Shown here: positions 1 to 8,285 of the stretch, in pieces
Position numbering within the stretch: position 1 is the first letter of the stretch
Layout: the number at the start of each line of letters is the position of its first letter
Assembly (NCBI RefSeq): GCF_000157895.3
Contig: NC_022654.1
Span: 1 to 64,000, forward strand
DNA: 64,000 nucleotides
Origin: Mycobacterium kansasii ATCC 12478
GTDB lineage: Bacteria; Actinomycetota; Actinomycetes; Mycobacteriales; Mycobacteriaceae
Reading direction: 5' to 3'
Translations under genes and position numbers: made by a program
Notes under the pieces: model-generated
What the model saw: the letters and a program-made list of their open reading frames with translations, nothing else
The model's database searches: none
What the model was told of the DNA's origin: nothing

Positions 1-2154
1 CGGACGGCGGATGGGCGCCGCGACAAACGAGCCAACCAGCAGGGCGAGCGCCATACCGACAGCGGTCACGGCGATCATGGCGGGACCCGCGACCACCACC
101 CGCAGGGCACCCGGCCGTCGAGCGGCGATCCCCGCTGCAGCCGACAGCGCCGCGACCAGCCCAAGCCACAACACCGGATGAGCCAGCGGCAGGCCGAGCG
201 GTCGGGGCGCCGTGTCGGCCCACGGGACGTCATAGACCGCAGGCAGCCACCAAGCGTTCGGCCCGGCGAAGGCCAGCGCCGCCGCTCCGGCGGCCAGCGC
301 CGATCCCACAACCCCGGCAAGAACGCCGTAACGATCGGCCGCAGCGACTCGCTGGACGAGCATCACGACGCCCACAGTGAGCAGCGCGGCGAGTAGTCCC
401 GCCGCTGACCCCAGGTGGTAGGACCACTTCGACGGTGACAGCGCCAGCAACGCAAGCGCCGTCGCCACCACCCCCGCCAGCCGAGCACCGGGCCGGCCGA
501 TCCGATCGCCGCGGCGCAGCCCCGCCCACAAGGTGATCGGCACCATCGCGACGGACAACAAGACGGGCAGCCGCTTGGCGAAGCTGCCCTGCTGGTCGGA
601 CCCCAACAGGTACCGATAGCGCAGTGGCTCCTCGTGCCACCGCAGCGACGGCCCGAAAAAGTTGTGCCAGTCGGTGGCCACCACCACGCCATCCCAGGTT
701 TGATCGGCGAAGACGACGGTAAGAGCCACAGCCGCGACGCAGCACAGCATCGCGACAACCGCCGACAGGTGCATGCGAGCGGATGCCGCGCGCACTGCCG
801 CGATCAGCCGCGGGGCGAACACCATCATCGGGGCCACGACCAGAAGGCCGTTGGCACTGATCGGCACCGTGACTGCGACGACCAGCAGCAGCCAGCCCAC
901 ACCGGCCGGACTGCGAGCGCGTATTGCCAGCGCAAGAACCGCCGTAACACCCAGCGCCACATACGGTTCCGGACGGGTACCGAGGTTGAACGGCAGCCAG
1001 GTCGCCAGCAGGAACAACGCCGCCAAACTGCGGACCCGCATGCTCGCCGCGACCCCGGGCAAAGCCGCGCGTAGTACCCCCCGCGTCAACACAAACCAGG
1101 TCGCGATCGCCAATGCGGTGCTGGGGCCCCGCAGCCAAAACGGCGCCACGCTGACCCCAGTCAGCGGTGCCAGCAGCTGCTGGCTCAACGCGAACGGCGC
1201 CTCGGCGGCGTTCCACCATCGATAGTAATTACCCGGGTTGCCCGTCTCGGCCTGGTTGCGCGCGATCATGGCGGCCCAGCCGTCGTCGACGGCCAGCGGA
1301 CCGATCACCGCCCACCCGGCCAGCACCGCCACCACCGCGACGTCGACCCACCACAGTCGATCCCGCTGCCGCAGCCACCGTCGACGCGGCGCGGTGGGTC
1401 GCGGCAACAACCACAGCGCCGCGGCAGCCGCGATCAGCTGCACCCCGATCAGGGCGTTCTTCAGTGGACCGGGAGACGTGGTGAAGGAATCACCGACCTC
1501 GAGGCGCACCTGCATCCCGGTCGCATCGGCCGCGTCGAGGTCCGTACGGAACCCGAACACCTCAGGAACCGGGTGGCCGGGCAGCTCGATCGTGCGCCCG
1601 GAGTCGGCGTCGCGCACCGACATCCCGGCCGGTCCGGCTGCGACGTGCACGTCACATGCGACGTCGTGGCGCGCGACCGGCAAATGCACGCTGCGCCCGT
1701 CGGCGGCAACACTGATCCCGGTGCGATCACCGCCGACGGTCAGGCCTGCAGGCCCGGTACCGGTGCTCAGCGCAATGACACGTACGGCAGATGCGGTCGC
1801 GGCGCGCAGGGCCGCGCAGGGGATCGTCGCCTGCAGGTGCAGCGGTCGGTAGGGCACCACGATCGCGCTGCTGGAGACGACCGGCTGGCCGGGCACCGGC
1901 CAGGTCAGCGTCGTCGTTTGGGCCCGCACCGGACAGAATGGCAGCGCGAGGCCGGCAACGATGCCCACGAGGCCGACAAGCAGAGCCAGCCAGCCGGGAG
2001 TCGCCTCGCGTGCACGCTGTGACTCCAAGTCTGCAGTCCCTTCGGGATCGGGCCGACAGGGTTTACACACAAGGGTGTCGGTCCGTCGTGGTGGCTCGCT
2101 CGCACACCGCTTCGACGTCACGGTGCGGTCACCATTGAGCATCACGCCCGCCAT
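1..2154 (-). CDS. Emb-type arabinosyltransferase, 3' end outside window
   Basis: One frame is open on the minus strand from about 2154 to the window edge (at least 718 codons). The N-terminal segment (LALPFCPV, then TLTWPV) and the motif ARNQAETGNPGNYYRWW followed by APF match the EmbA/B/C family, where the acidic loop after the first helices is followed by NYYRW. Many hydrophobic segments follow. The family are polytopic membrane enzymes that transfer arabinose from decaprenyl-phospho-arabinose to arabinogalactan or lipoarabinomannan; full length is about 1,090 residues, so the C-terminal carbohydrate-binding part lies outside. The start at 2154 (ATG) was chosen because GGGGGA precedes it; 2142 is an alternative. 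It is odd beside mobile-element genes, since emb genes are normally chromosomal housekeeping genes. It could be an accessory paralogue. Confidence 0.85.
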   Translation of the reverse strand, partial: MAGVMLNGDRTVTSKRCASEPPRRTDTLVCKPCRPDPEGTADLESQRAREATPGWLALLVGLVGIVAGLALPFCPVRAQTTTLTWPVPGQPVVSSSAIVVPYRPLHLQATIPCAALRAATASAVRVIALSTGTGPAGLTVGGDRTGISVAADGRSVHLPVARHDVACDVHVAAGPAGMSVRDADSGRTIELPGHPVPEVFGFRTDLDAADATGMQVRLEVGDSFTTSPGPLKNALIGVQLIAAAAALWLLPRPTAPRRRWLRQRDRLWWVDVAVVAVLAGWAVIGPLAVDDGWAAMIARNQAETGNPGNYYRWWNAAEAPFALSQQLLAPLTGVSVAPFWLRGPSTALAIATWFVLTRGVLRAALPGVAASMRVRSLAALFLLATWLPFNLGTRPEPYVALGVTAVLALAIRARSPAGVGWLLLVVAVTVPISANGLLVVAPMMVFAPRLIAAVRAASARMHLSAVVAMLCCVAAVALTVVFADQTWDGVVVATDWHNFFGPSLRWHEEPLRYRYLLGSDQQGSFAKRLPVLLSVAMVPITLWAGLRRGDRIGRPGARLAGVVATALALLALSPSKWSYHLGSAAGLLAALLTVGVVMLVQRVAAADRYGVLAGVVGSALAAGAAALAFAGPNAWWLPAVYDVPWADTAPRPLGLPLAHPVLWLGLVAALSAAAGIAARRPGALRVVVAGPAMIAVTAVGMALALLVGSFVAAPIRRP

Positions 2155-2357
2155 CGGTCCCCCACCACAACGCCTGCACCCCGGCGCGGCAGCTGATGCA
2201 AACCCCTGATGACCTTCTGGCCATCGGCGAGGCAGGACCGCGGCAGTGAATGTTCTGCCGGCCAACAGCAAGACTCGATGAGCGAGCCGCGCGTCGGCCA
2301 CAGCGGCGCGATACGTTCACCCGGTGATCGGCTCTGGACCTGCCGAAAATCGGTCGG

Positions 2358-3431
2358 CTAGCCGGCAGGCAGCCGGTCGGGCGACACGATCTGCAAGTTG
2401 TCCTGGCCGACGGGGTGGCTGCCGGTGATCAGCACGGTGCCTGAAGATGGATCCACTGCAACAGAATTGGGCTGTTGGACGGTGGGGACGTCAGCGATGA
2501 TGCGCGGCGTCGCGGCGTCGGTCGTGTCGATCACGCGCATCAGGTTCGATGCGGTCAGGGTGACATAAAGGCGGGCACGGCGCGCATCGTAGGCCAGCCC
2601 GTACGGGTTGCCGGGACCCTCGATCCTGGAGACCTGCGAGATCTGCGGCTCGATTCGCTCGATCAGTACCGCACCACCGTCGGTGTCGGCGAGTGCAACC
2701 AGATCGGTGGACAACCCCACCACGTGGGTCAGTTTCACACCGGCCGGGCCGTGCGCGGCCAGCCGCTGCGCGGCGCCGTCGTAGACCCATAATCCGTTTC
2801 CCCGCACATCGGCGACGGCCGCGTACTTGCCCACGCCCGCAACGCCTCCCGGCTGCACCGGGCCGCCAGGAGCCGAACCGATGACCTGGCCGTCGCGGAC
2901 GAAAACGACACCGCCGCCGAGTTCGTTGGTGACCACGATGGTTCCATCCGCGGTCTGAGCGGCGTCGTGCGGCTGGTGGCCGACTCCGGTCGTCCTGGCA
3001 ACAACCGCGCCCTGCGAAAGCGACACCTGCAGCAGCTCGTTGGACCCCTCCATCGGCACCAGGACCGGCCCGTCCGGTCCGGCCAGACTTAGGTGCCGCG
3101 CCGCTGCGGTGGTCGAGATCCGTCGACGCACCACACCTGTCGCAGCGGTGAACAACACCACGCCATCGGGATTGCGCACCGCCACGGCCCCGACTCCGGA
3201 CCGCCCGACCACGATTCCTTCCGGCGCAGCTCCGATCGACACCACCCGGCCCGCGGGCGGAGTGCGCAACTGACCCGCGGTCGCGGGCTCAGCCGGCCGC
3301 GCCGCGCCCGATGTCGGAGGCGGACTCGACGTGGACACCGGCGAGCCGGCATCGCGGCCACACCCGACCGTCACACCGACGGCCAGGCCGACGGTCAATG
3401 CGATAGATGCTATGTCCAGCGAAACCCGCAT
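2358..3431 (-). CDS. Beta-propeller lipoprotein (YncE/NHL-like)
   Basis: A 357-residue protein with an N-terminal hydrophobic segment ending in VTVGCG, a lipobox with Cys24, so probably an exported lipoprotein. After a Ser/Pro/Thr linker it shows repeated blades with motifs such as GNPYGLAYD, RLYVT and PNSVAVDPSSGTVLITG, typical of YncE-like or NHL beta-propellers. It lies 17 bp downstream of the CcdA-like gene on the same strand, so it is probably the last gene of the DsbA-CcdA-lipoprotein operon. Start ATG at 3431 was chosen because the signal peptide begins there; upstream codons in frame belong to the shadow of the ccdA-like gene. The ligand is unknown; a periplasmic scaffold or redox-protein partner is an inference from context. 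Confidence 0.8.
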   Translation of the reverse strand: MRVSLDIASIALTVGLAVGVTVGCGRDAGSPVSTSSPPPTSGAARPAEPATAGQLRTPPAGRVVSIGAAPEGIVVGRSGVGAVAVRNPDGVVLFTAATGVVRRRISTTAAARHLSLAGPDGPVLVPMEGSNELLQVSLSQGAVVARTTGVGHQPHDAAQTADGTIVVTNELGGGVVFVRDGQVIGSAPGGPVQPGGVAGVGKYAAVADVRGNGLWVYDGAAQRLAAHGPAGVKLTHVVGLSTDLVALADTDGGAVLIERIEPQISQVSRIEGPGNPYGLAYDARRARLYVTLTASNLMRVIDTTDAATPRIIADVPTVQQPNSVAVDPSSGTVLITGSHPVGQDNLQIVSPDRLPAG

Positions 3432-3448
3432 TCGTCGAGCCCGCGGCC

Positions 3449-4363
3449 TCAGTCGGGGTCTGCCACCGCGGTGTGCCGGACCGAGTGCTCGACACCACCG
3501 ACGATCGCGGGCCTGCCGTCCGGCGGCTGTGTCGAGTCGGCGGCCCCCGCCCGCGGGTGTCGCCGCCGGCACCGCAGCGTGAGCACCGCGACGGCCAGCA
3601 CGACCAGCACCACGACGGTGTCGGGAACGTGAGCGGCCAGAGCCGCGGCGGCCGTCTCGCCCCGCAGTGCGATCCTGGGATCGACGGCGGGGATGCCGGT
3701 GCTGCCACCGAAGAAGACGAATACCGCCCCGGTCGCGACAAACAGCAGCCCACCGATGGCAGACGTGGTGTGCAGGTGCAGCCGACCGACCTGAAATGCC
3801 CTCCCACGCAACCATTTCCGATGCCCGAGGTCGAACCGCTGCCACGCCGCAGTCAATAGGAACAGCGGCGCGGTCATACCGGCGGCGTAGACGGCCAGCA
3901 GCACGCCACCGCGCACTGGGGCCGCGCCGGCGGCCGCCACCGTGAGTACCGCACCCAGGATTGGGCCGGAACAGAAGCCGGCCAGGCCGTATGCCGCTCC
4001 CAGGCCGGCGGTCGATATCCAGGTGCTGCGCTGGGCCATTCGCGCCTGAAGGCGAACCACCGGCGCCAGAGTCCACCCGCCGCCGAGGATCTGAACCAGG
4101 CCGAAAACGATGACCACCGTCCCGGCAGCAACGATCAACACCCTCCGATGCTCGGTGAGGATGGCCGCCAGTCCGCCTGTGCCCGCACCCAACGGGACCA
4201 GGACCGCGGCCAGGCCGAGATAGAAGACACCGGTGCGCGCCACCATCATCGTCGGACTAGAAAAGGCGTACGCGAAGAACGACGGCAACAGCAGCGCGTT
4301 GCACGGGTTGAGCAGCGCCAGCACCCCACCCAGAAACGCAGCCAGGTAGCCGATGTCGAGCAC
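3449..4363 (-). CDS. CcdA/DsbD-type membrane thiol-disulfide transporter
   Basis: A 304-residue polytopic protein with six or more hydrophobic segments. The two conserved cysteines of the CcdA/DsbD transmembrane domain are present, Cys21 in LLNPCNALLLPSF and Cys131 in GLAGFCSGPILGAV. Family members pass reducing equivalents from cytoplasmic thioredoxin across the membrane to extracytoplasmic thiol proteins. The GTG start lies 1 bp after the stop of the DsbA-like gene, so the two are probably co-transcribed and the DsbA-like protein is the likely partner. The C-terminal 35 residues are hydrophilic and arginine-rich. Confidence 0.85.
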   Translation of the reverse strand: MLDIGYLAAFLGGVLALLNPCNALLLPSFFAYAFSSPTMMVARTGVFYLGLAAVLVPLGAGTGGLAAILTEHRRVLIVAAGTVVIVFGLVQILGGGWTLAPVVRLQARMAQRSTWISTAGLGAAYGLAGFCSGPILGAVLTVAAAGAAPVRGGVLLAVYAAGMTAPLFLLTAAWQRFDLGHRKWLRGRAFQVGRLHLHTTSAIGGLLFVATGAVFVFFGGSTGIPAVDPRIALRGETAAAALAAHVPDTVVVLVVLAVAVLTLRCRRRHPRAGAADSTQPPDGRPAIVGGVEHSVRHTAVADPD

Positions 4364-4364
4364 G

Positions 4365-5147
4365 TCAAGGCGCCTTCACCGCGGCGGCATCGATGACCCG
4401 ACGAAGCGTGTCCAAGGATTGCGCACCGATGAGCAGCTCGTCGTTGACCAGGAAGGAGGGCACGTGGGTGATGCCGAGCTGCCGTGCGTCGCTGCGGTCG
4501 CGCTCGACCGCGTCGGCGATGGCGGGGTCAGCCAAGTCGGCGACGAACCTGTCAACGTCGAGTCCCGCGTTGCGCGCCATCGCCATCAGCGATTGCTCGG
4601 TCACCGCCCCGCTGTTTTCCGGGGCCTGGTCGCGGTAAAACGCGTCGTGAAACGCCCAGAACGCCCCTTGGCGCGCTGCTGCGCGCGCGCCGCGCGCGGC
4701 CAGCACCGACTCCGGACCCAACTTGGCCAGGTCATGCCATTCGAAGCGCACCTTGCCGGTCTGCACGTAATCGCCGATCAGCACCGGCTGGCTGTCCAGA
4801 TCGAACGCCCGGCAAAACGGACACTGGAAATCACCCCACTCCGCCACCACGACCGGCGCCGACACCGATCCCCTCGCGAGGGCATCGCCCTCGGACGGCT
4901 GATGCGCGCCGCGCCACGTCTGAATCGCCGAGGACGCGGCGGTGGATCGTGACGCACCGTGCTGCGTCTGTGGTTCGGACGAATGGTGGATACCGGCCAC
5001 AGCAAGCACCACCACAACCGCGACCACACTCAACGCACCCAGCCACCACCGTGCACGCCCGGCCAGCCGGCGCCCAAGGGTGCCCGAGGCTCGCGGGCGT
5101 CGCGCAGCGGAAGCGCCCGACGAGTCGTTCATCATCAGATCATCCAT
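4365..5147 (-). CDS. Membrane-anchored DsbA-family thiol-disulfide oxidoreductase
   Basis: A 260-residue protein with a cytoplasmic Arg-rich N-terminus, one membrane anchor at about residues 35-52 and an extracytoplasmic thioredoxin-fold domain. The active site is CPFC (Cys109 and Cys112) in EWGDFQCPFC, and the cis-proline is in THVPSF. This matches the mycobacterial DsbA-like/DSBA oxidoreductase family with an inserted helical domain. It is the first gene of the operon with the CcdA-like transporter and the lipoprotein. No good ribosome site precedes 5147 (ATG); starts at the internal MM codons (5135 or 5132) are possible. A 16-bp near-palindrome sits 2 bp upstream of the ATG. Confidence 0.88.
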   Translation of the reverse strand: MDDLMMNDSSGASAARRPRASGTLGRRLAGRARWWLGALSVVAVVVVLAVAGIHHSSEPQTQHGASRSTAASSAIQTWRGAHQPSEGDALARGSVSAPVVVAEWGDFQCPFCRAFDLDSQPVLIGDYVQTGKVRFEWHDLAKLGPESVLAARGARAAARQGAFWAFHDAFYRDQAPENSGAVTEQSLMAMARNAGLDVDRFVADLADPAIADAVERDRSDARQLGITHVPSFLVNDELLIGAQSLDTLRRVIDAAAVKAP

Positions 5148-5149
5148 GG

Positions 5150-5165
5150 TTCACCGATCGGTCAA
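5150..5165. promoter_or_regulatory. Palindrome upstream of dsbA-like operon
   Basis: TTCACCGATCGGTCAA has a perfect 10-bp core (ACCGATCGGT) and resembles the perfect palindrome at 6851-6866 (TTGACCATTCGGTCAA). It lies directly upstream of the dsbA-like start codon, a position suited to a repressor site or a leaderless promoter. The regulator is not known. Confidence 0.4.
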
Positions 5166-5373
5166 AGTTGGATGTCGGCTGAGGCAGAACGTCTTTCGGG
5201 CATCGCGAGCACACTCGTCTTGGAGCAAGCGATGCTGACGCGAGGGTATGCATGTCCGTAACTCCTTGCAGCCGAAGGAATCTGATCAACTCACTGATTC
5301 GAAAATCGTGCTGTCTTGAATCGAACCCTACGCGCTCACCACCGGTCGAGACTTGGCGGTCACCGTTCCGTCA

Positions 5374-5393
5374 CAATTGGCGTGATCCAATTG
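5374..5393. promoter_or_regulatory. Inverted repeat in the 5148-5487 intergenic region
   Basis: Arms CAATTGG and CCAATTG are perfect 7-bp complements around a 6-bp spacer (CGTGAT). The site is about 95 bp upstream of the small secreted protein gene, in a 340-bp intergenic stretch that otherwise holds no gene. An operator is more likely than a terminator because the upstream gene is divergent. Confidence 0.4.
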
Positions 5394-5443
5394 CTTTGCC
5401 GCGGTGCGACAATCAGGGCTGCTGCCGAAGGCGCCGGCCCCAG

Positions 5444-5475
5444 CGCATGCCAACCAACCAACGCATGCCAACCAA
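5444..5475. repeat. Short direct repeat in a 5' leader
   Basis: CGCATGCCAACCAA occurs at 5444-5457 and again at 5462-5475, an 18-bp period. The second copy runs into the AAGGAGG ribosome site of the next gene, so the duplication lies in the mRNA leader. It may be slippage or a leader element. Confidence 0.55.
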
Positions 5476-5487
5476 GGAGGTTCCCTC

Positions 5488-5736
5488 ATGAATCGAATCG
5501 CATTCTCCATCGTCGGCGCCAGCCTGCTGGCCGTGGCCGGTGTTGCCACAGCCGGACCCGCGGGGGCGACGGCCGACGACACCGTCAACTCGTTGAAATC
5601 CGAGGGCTACAACGTGCAAATCAACGGGACACCAAGCGCCAACCTCTCGGCGTGCACCGTCACCGGCGTCAAGAAGGACGCTGGGGGCGCCAACCCGACC
5701 GCCTACGTCGACATTTCTTGCCCGACCGGCTGCTGA
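5488..5736 (+). CDS. Small secreted mycobacterial protein
   Basis: An 82-residue protein with an N-terminal signal peptide (hydrophobic stretch, then an AGPAGA-type cleavage region near residue 25). The mature part is about 55 residues and contains three cysteines, two of them in the C-terminal SCPTGC and one in LSACTVTG. This architecture is common among short exported mycobacterial proteins of unknown function. The ATG at 5488 is fixed by a strong AAGGAGG seven bases upstream; the in-frame codons further up lack one. No partner gene is evident; an inverted repeat lies upstream. Confidence 0.75.
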   Translation: MNRIAFSIVGASLLAVAGVATAGPAGATADDTVNSLKSEGYNVQINGTPSANLSACTVTGVKKDAGGANPTAYVDISCPTGC

Positions 5737-5791
5737 CGAGGCCGCCAACCGCACCGGACGCTACGGTGCGACGGTATGCAGCGCCCGGTAG

Positions 5792-5807
5792 TGTACTGTC
5801 CAGTACA
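5792..5807. promoter_or_regulatory. TetR-type operator, copy 1
   Basis: TGTACTGTCCAGTACA has perfect 7-bp arms (TGTACTG/CAGTACA) around two bases. It lies 32 bp upstream of the dehalogenase-like start. Related 16-bp sites occur at 7594, 10951 and 13165, each before a redox or dehalogenase gene, and a TetR gene lies just after the second. Binding by that TetR is an inference. Confidence 0.7.
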
Positions 5808-5839
5808 GGGTAGGCTGAGATGAACGGATCCACAGGATA

Positions 5840-6730
5840 ATGTCGCTTGCCGTCGAGCAATTATTGGCCGGGTACCGGGCATCGGGCAGAGAGTTCACCG
5901 CCGCCGGGGTGCGCTCCTTTGCCCTCGATGCCGGTGCGCCGGACGCCGAGCCGGTGGTGTGCGTGCACGGGGTTCCCGCGTCGAGCTATCTCTACCGCAA
6001 GGTCGTAGCGGCCGTGGCGCACCGGGGTCTGCGCGGTATTGCCGTCGACCTGCCCGGGCTGGGTTACGCCGAACGTCCGGCGGACTTCGACTACACCTGG
6101 ACCGGCCTTGGCCGCTGGTTGCTCGCGGCCGTCGACGCGTTGGAGCTCGAACGTTTCCACCTGGTGGTGCACGACATCGGAGGGCCGATCGGGTTCGAAG
6201 TCGCCGCAGCACAGCCTGACCGGATCCGGTCGTTGACCATGCTCAACACCACTGTGGCCGTTGAGAGCTTTCAGCGCCCGTGGATGATGGAGCCGTTTGC
6301 ACACACGGGCGTGGGCGAGGCGTGGCTGGCGTCGCTGCAGTTGCCCGGTGTGTTCCTGTCGTTGATGCGCTACACGGGTGTCAGCCGCAAGGTTCCGGCG
6401 GCCGAAATCGCCGCGTATGTCCCGCTGTTGCTCGGCGACGACGGCGGGCGGGCGTTCCTGAAGATCATGCGAGGCTTCGAGCCGACCGCCGACAAGCAAC
6501 GGCGCTACGTGTCCGCCGTACGGAACACCCCGTATCCGGTGCAGATCGTCTGGGGCGCCCGAGACCACGCCCTGACATTGCGCCACGACGGCATTCACGC
6601 GCAACTGGCATCAGGCATCGACGACCCGATCCTGTTGCCCGCCAAACATTTCCTCCAAGAGGACTACCCAGAACAGATCGCCGACGCCGTCTGCCGTCTC
6701 GCTTCGGCCGTTGACGGACAGCGTCGGTAA
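5840..6730 (+). CDS. Haloalkane dehalogenase-like alpha/beta hydrolase
   Basis: A 296-residue alpha/beta-hydrolase-fold protein. The oxyanion region is VHGVPASS (residues 42-49). The nucleophile elbow HDIGGPIG carries Asp112 rather than Ser, as in haloalkane dehalogenases and fluoroacetate dehalogenase-type enzymes. Asp242 (GARDH) and His270 (AKHFLQED) complete a plausible triad. The usual dehalogenase Trp after the nucleophile is Ile here, so the true substrate may not be a haloalkane; an epoxide hydrolase-like role is possible. It stands alone behind operator copy 1 and is probably part of the same regulon as the HLD-I enzyme at 10018-10911. Confidence 0.8.
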   Translation: MSLAVEQLLAGYRASGREFTAAGVRSFALDAGAPDAEPVVCVHGVPASSYLYRKVVAAVAHRGLRGIAVDLPGLGYAERPADFDYTWTGLGRWLLAAVDALELERFHLVVHDIGGPIGFEVAAAQPDRIRSLTMLNTTVAVESFQRPWMMEPFAHTGVGEAWLASLQLPGVFLSLMRYTGVSRKVPAAEIAAYVPLLLGDDGGRAFLKIMRGFEPTADKQRRYVSAVRNTPYPVQIVWGARDHALTLRHDGIHAQLASGIDDPILLPAKHFLQEDYPEQIADAVCRLASAVDGQRR

Positions 6731-6848
6731 ACCCGACACCGTTGCGAACCTGACAGTCGCCACGAACAGCCGTTACGGCGCCCGCGTCCACTCCTTGTCA
6801 AACACACAGGCAGCGACCACGCGGACAGGCGCCTCGCGCCTGAGTCGT

Positions 6849-6868
6849 AGTTGACCATTCGGTCAACT
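6849..6868. promoter_or_regulatory. Perfect palindrome upstream of DUF417 gene
   Basis: AGTTGACC and GGTCAACT form 8-bp perfect arms around ATTC. It lies about 90 bp upstream of the GTG start at 6957, a normal place for an operator or activator site. The inner 16 bases resemble the site at 5150-5165. Confidence 0.5.
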
Positions 6869-6956
6869 TGGAGCCGAAACCCTGTTCTGTGTAACGGAAG
6901 CCGGGTTGGCCGACACCACACCAACGACAGCAGACTCCCGTTTGGAGGTTAAACTC

Positions 6957-7430
6957 GTGGCTACCAACAATGTCCTGACCAATCCGGGCATCCACGCGAG
7001 GCTCGAAGGCCTCGCGTCTTTCGTCGCCCGCTACGGCCTGGTCGTCGTGATCGCCTGGATCGGTGCGCTGAAGTTCACCGCCTACGAGGCCGAGGGCATC
7101 CAGCCACTGGTCGCCAACAGCCCACTGTTGAGCTGGCTCTACAACCTGTTCTCGGTGCAGACCTTCTCCAATCTGCTGGGGGTTTTCGAGATCCTCACCG
7201 CGATCCTGCTGGCCGCCAAACCCATCGCGCCCAAACTCTCGGTGCTCGGCAGCGTCCTGGCGACGCTGTTGTTCCTGACGACGATCAGCTTCCTGTTCAG
7301 CACCCCCGGCGTCGCCGAAGCGGCCGGCGGCGGATTCCCCGCATTGTCGTCGACCGGTCAGTTCCTGCTCAAGGACGTCGTCCTACTCGGGGTGTCGCTG
7401 TGGACCCTGGCCGACACCCTACGTGGGTGA
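6957..7430 (+). CDS. DUF417 (RclC/YkgB-like) membrane protein
   Basis: A 157-residue protein with four hydrophobic helices. The sequence YGLVVVIAWIGALKFTAYEAEGIQPLV and the later FEILTAILL and LKDVVLLGVSLWTLADTL match DUF417, the family of the E. coli reactive-chlorine resistance protein RclC. Its biochemical role is unknown; the family is linked to oxidative chlorine stress. The GTG start was chosen because GGAGG lies eight bases upstream; a longer reading from about 6906 lacks a ribosome site. An imperfect hairpin overlaps the stop codon (7422-7438). It sits among peroxiredoxin and dehalogenase genes, which fits a reactive-chlorine or organohalide stress role. Confidence 0.8.
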   Translation: MATNNVLTNPGIHARLEGLASFVARYGLVVVIAWIGALKFTAYEAEGIQPLVANSPLLSWLYNLFSVQTFSNLLGVFEILTAILLAAKPIAPKLSVLGSVLATLLFLTTISFLFSTPGVAEAAGGGFPALSSTGQFLLKDVVLLGVSLWTLADTLRG

Positions 7431-7593
7431 CCCCCACGCGATCGACGATGGGCGCCATGGTCGACGCCGACTCGGCACGCCACCACCGAAGTGCGATTCG
7501 GCCCTGGGCGGCAAGCATTGTCGTACACCGTCAGGTCATGGTGACGAAACGCCGACAGCCGCGAAATCGCCCATTACCCACCGCAGCCTCGAC

Positions 7594-7609
7594 TGTACTG
7601 TTTAGTACA
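7594..7609. promoter_or_regulatory. TetR-type operator, copy 2
   Basis: TGTACTGTTTAGTACA, arms complementary at six of seven positions. It lies 54 bp before the peroxiredoxin-like gene, whose downstream neighbour is a TetR gene, so this would be the autoregulatory site. Confidence 0.7.
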
Positions 7610-7663
7610 CTATCTTTGTCACTTGCGGGCCCGCCACGAACTTTCTGAAAGGCAGTACTTCTC

Positions 7664-8227
7664 ATGAGAAAAGCCAACGTCGTCGGCCCGGGCACTGTGG
7701 TGGCACCCCGGGAACTGGTCACCGTATCCGGAGAGACGGTGCGCATCCCGGATCCCGACCGCCTTGTCCATCTGCAGTTGCGTCGCTTCGCGGGCTGCCC
7801 GATCTGCAACGTGCACCTTCAGTCGATGGCGCGGCGTTACGACGAGATCGCCGCGGCCGGCATCCGTGAGGTGGTGGTGTTCCACTCCAGCGATGACGAA
7901 CTGCGCCGCCACGGGGTCGAGCTGCCGTTCGCGGTCATCGGCGATCCGGCCAAGCTGCTCTACGACGAGTTCGGTGTGGGTTCCTCGCGGCGGGCCATCC
8001 TCGACCCCCGCGCCCTCGCCCCGGTCGTGGCCCAGCGGATTCGCCAACTCCTCAAGCGGGGCGACCCGACCCCGACACCGGTCTACAACAACGACCCGAT
8101 CGGAGGCACCCTGGGGCTGCCGGGAGACTTCCTGATCGGCTCGGACGGCAAAGTGGTCGCCGCCAAACGCGGAATCCACGCCTACGACCAGTGGTCGGTC
8201 GACGAACTGCTGGCCCACGTGCGGTGA
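7664..8227 (+). CDS. Peroxiredoxin-like (AhpC/TSA_2) protein
   Basis: A 187-residue thioredoxin-fold protein of the AhpC/TSA antioxidant type. The motif RRFAGCPICNVHL (about residues 40-52) gives a CxxC pair, and the family features VVVFHSS, LPFAVIGDPAKLLYDEFGV and the C-terminal LPGDFLIGSDGKVVAAKRG are present. These proteins are presumed to reduce peroxides or thiols, though the substrate is not established. A close paralogue is at 23000-23581. It follows operator copy 2 and probably forms an operon with the TetR gene 58 bp downstream. Confidence 0.85.
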   Translation: MRKANVVGPGTVVAPRELVTVSGETVRIPDPDRLVHLQLRRFAGCPICNVHLQSMARRYDEIAAAGIREVVVFHSSDDELRRHGVELPFAVIGDPAKLLYDEFGVGSSRRAILDPRALAPVVAQRIRQLLKRGDPTPTPVYNNDPIGGTLGLPGDFLIGSDGKVVAAKRGIHAYDQWSVDELLAHVR

Positions 8228-8285
8228 CACCGGCCGCGGTCGCGCCGTGCCGGTCGGCCAGGGTTGCTTCTATATCCTTTTCGGG

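Noticed and set aside
230..1219. A 329-codon minus-strand frame in the emb region
   Set aside because: It is out of frame with the continuous EmbA/B/C-like sequence, is Arg/Gly-rich and has no motif; it is a high-GC shadow.
7422..7438. Hairpin overlapping the DUF417 stop
   Set aside because: Only a 6-bp stem with a 5-nt loop and no T-tract; too weak to call a terminator.
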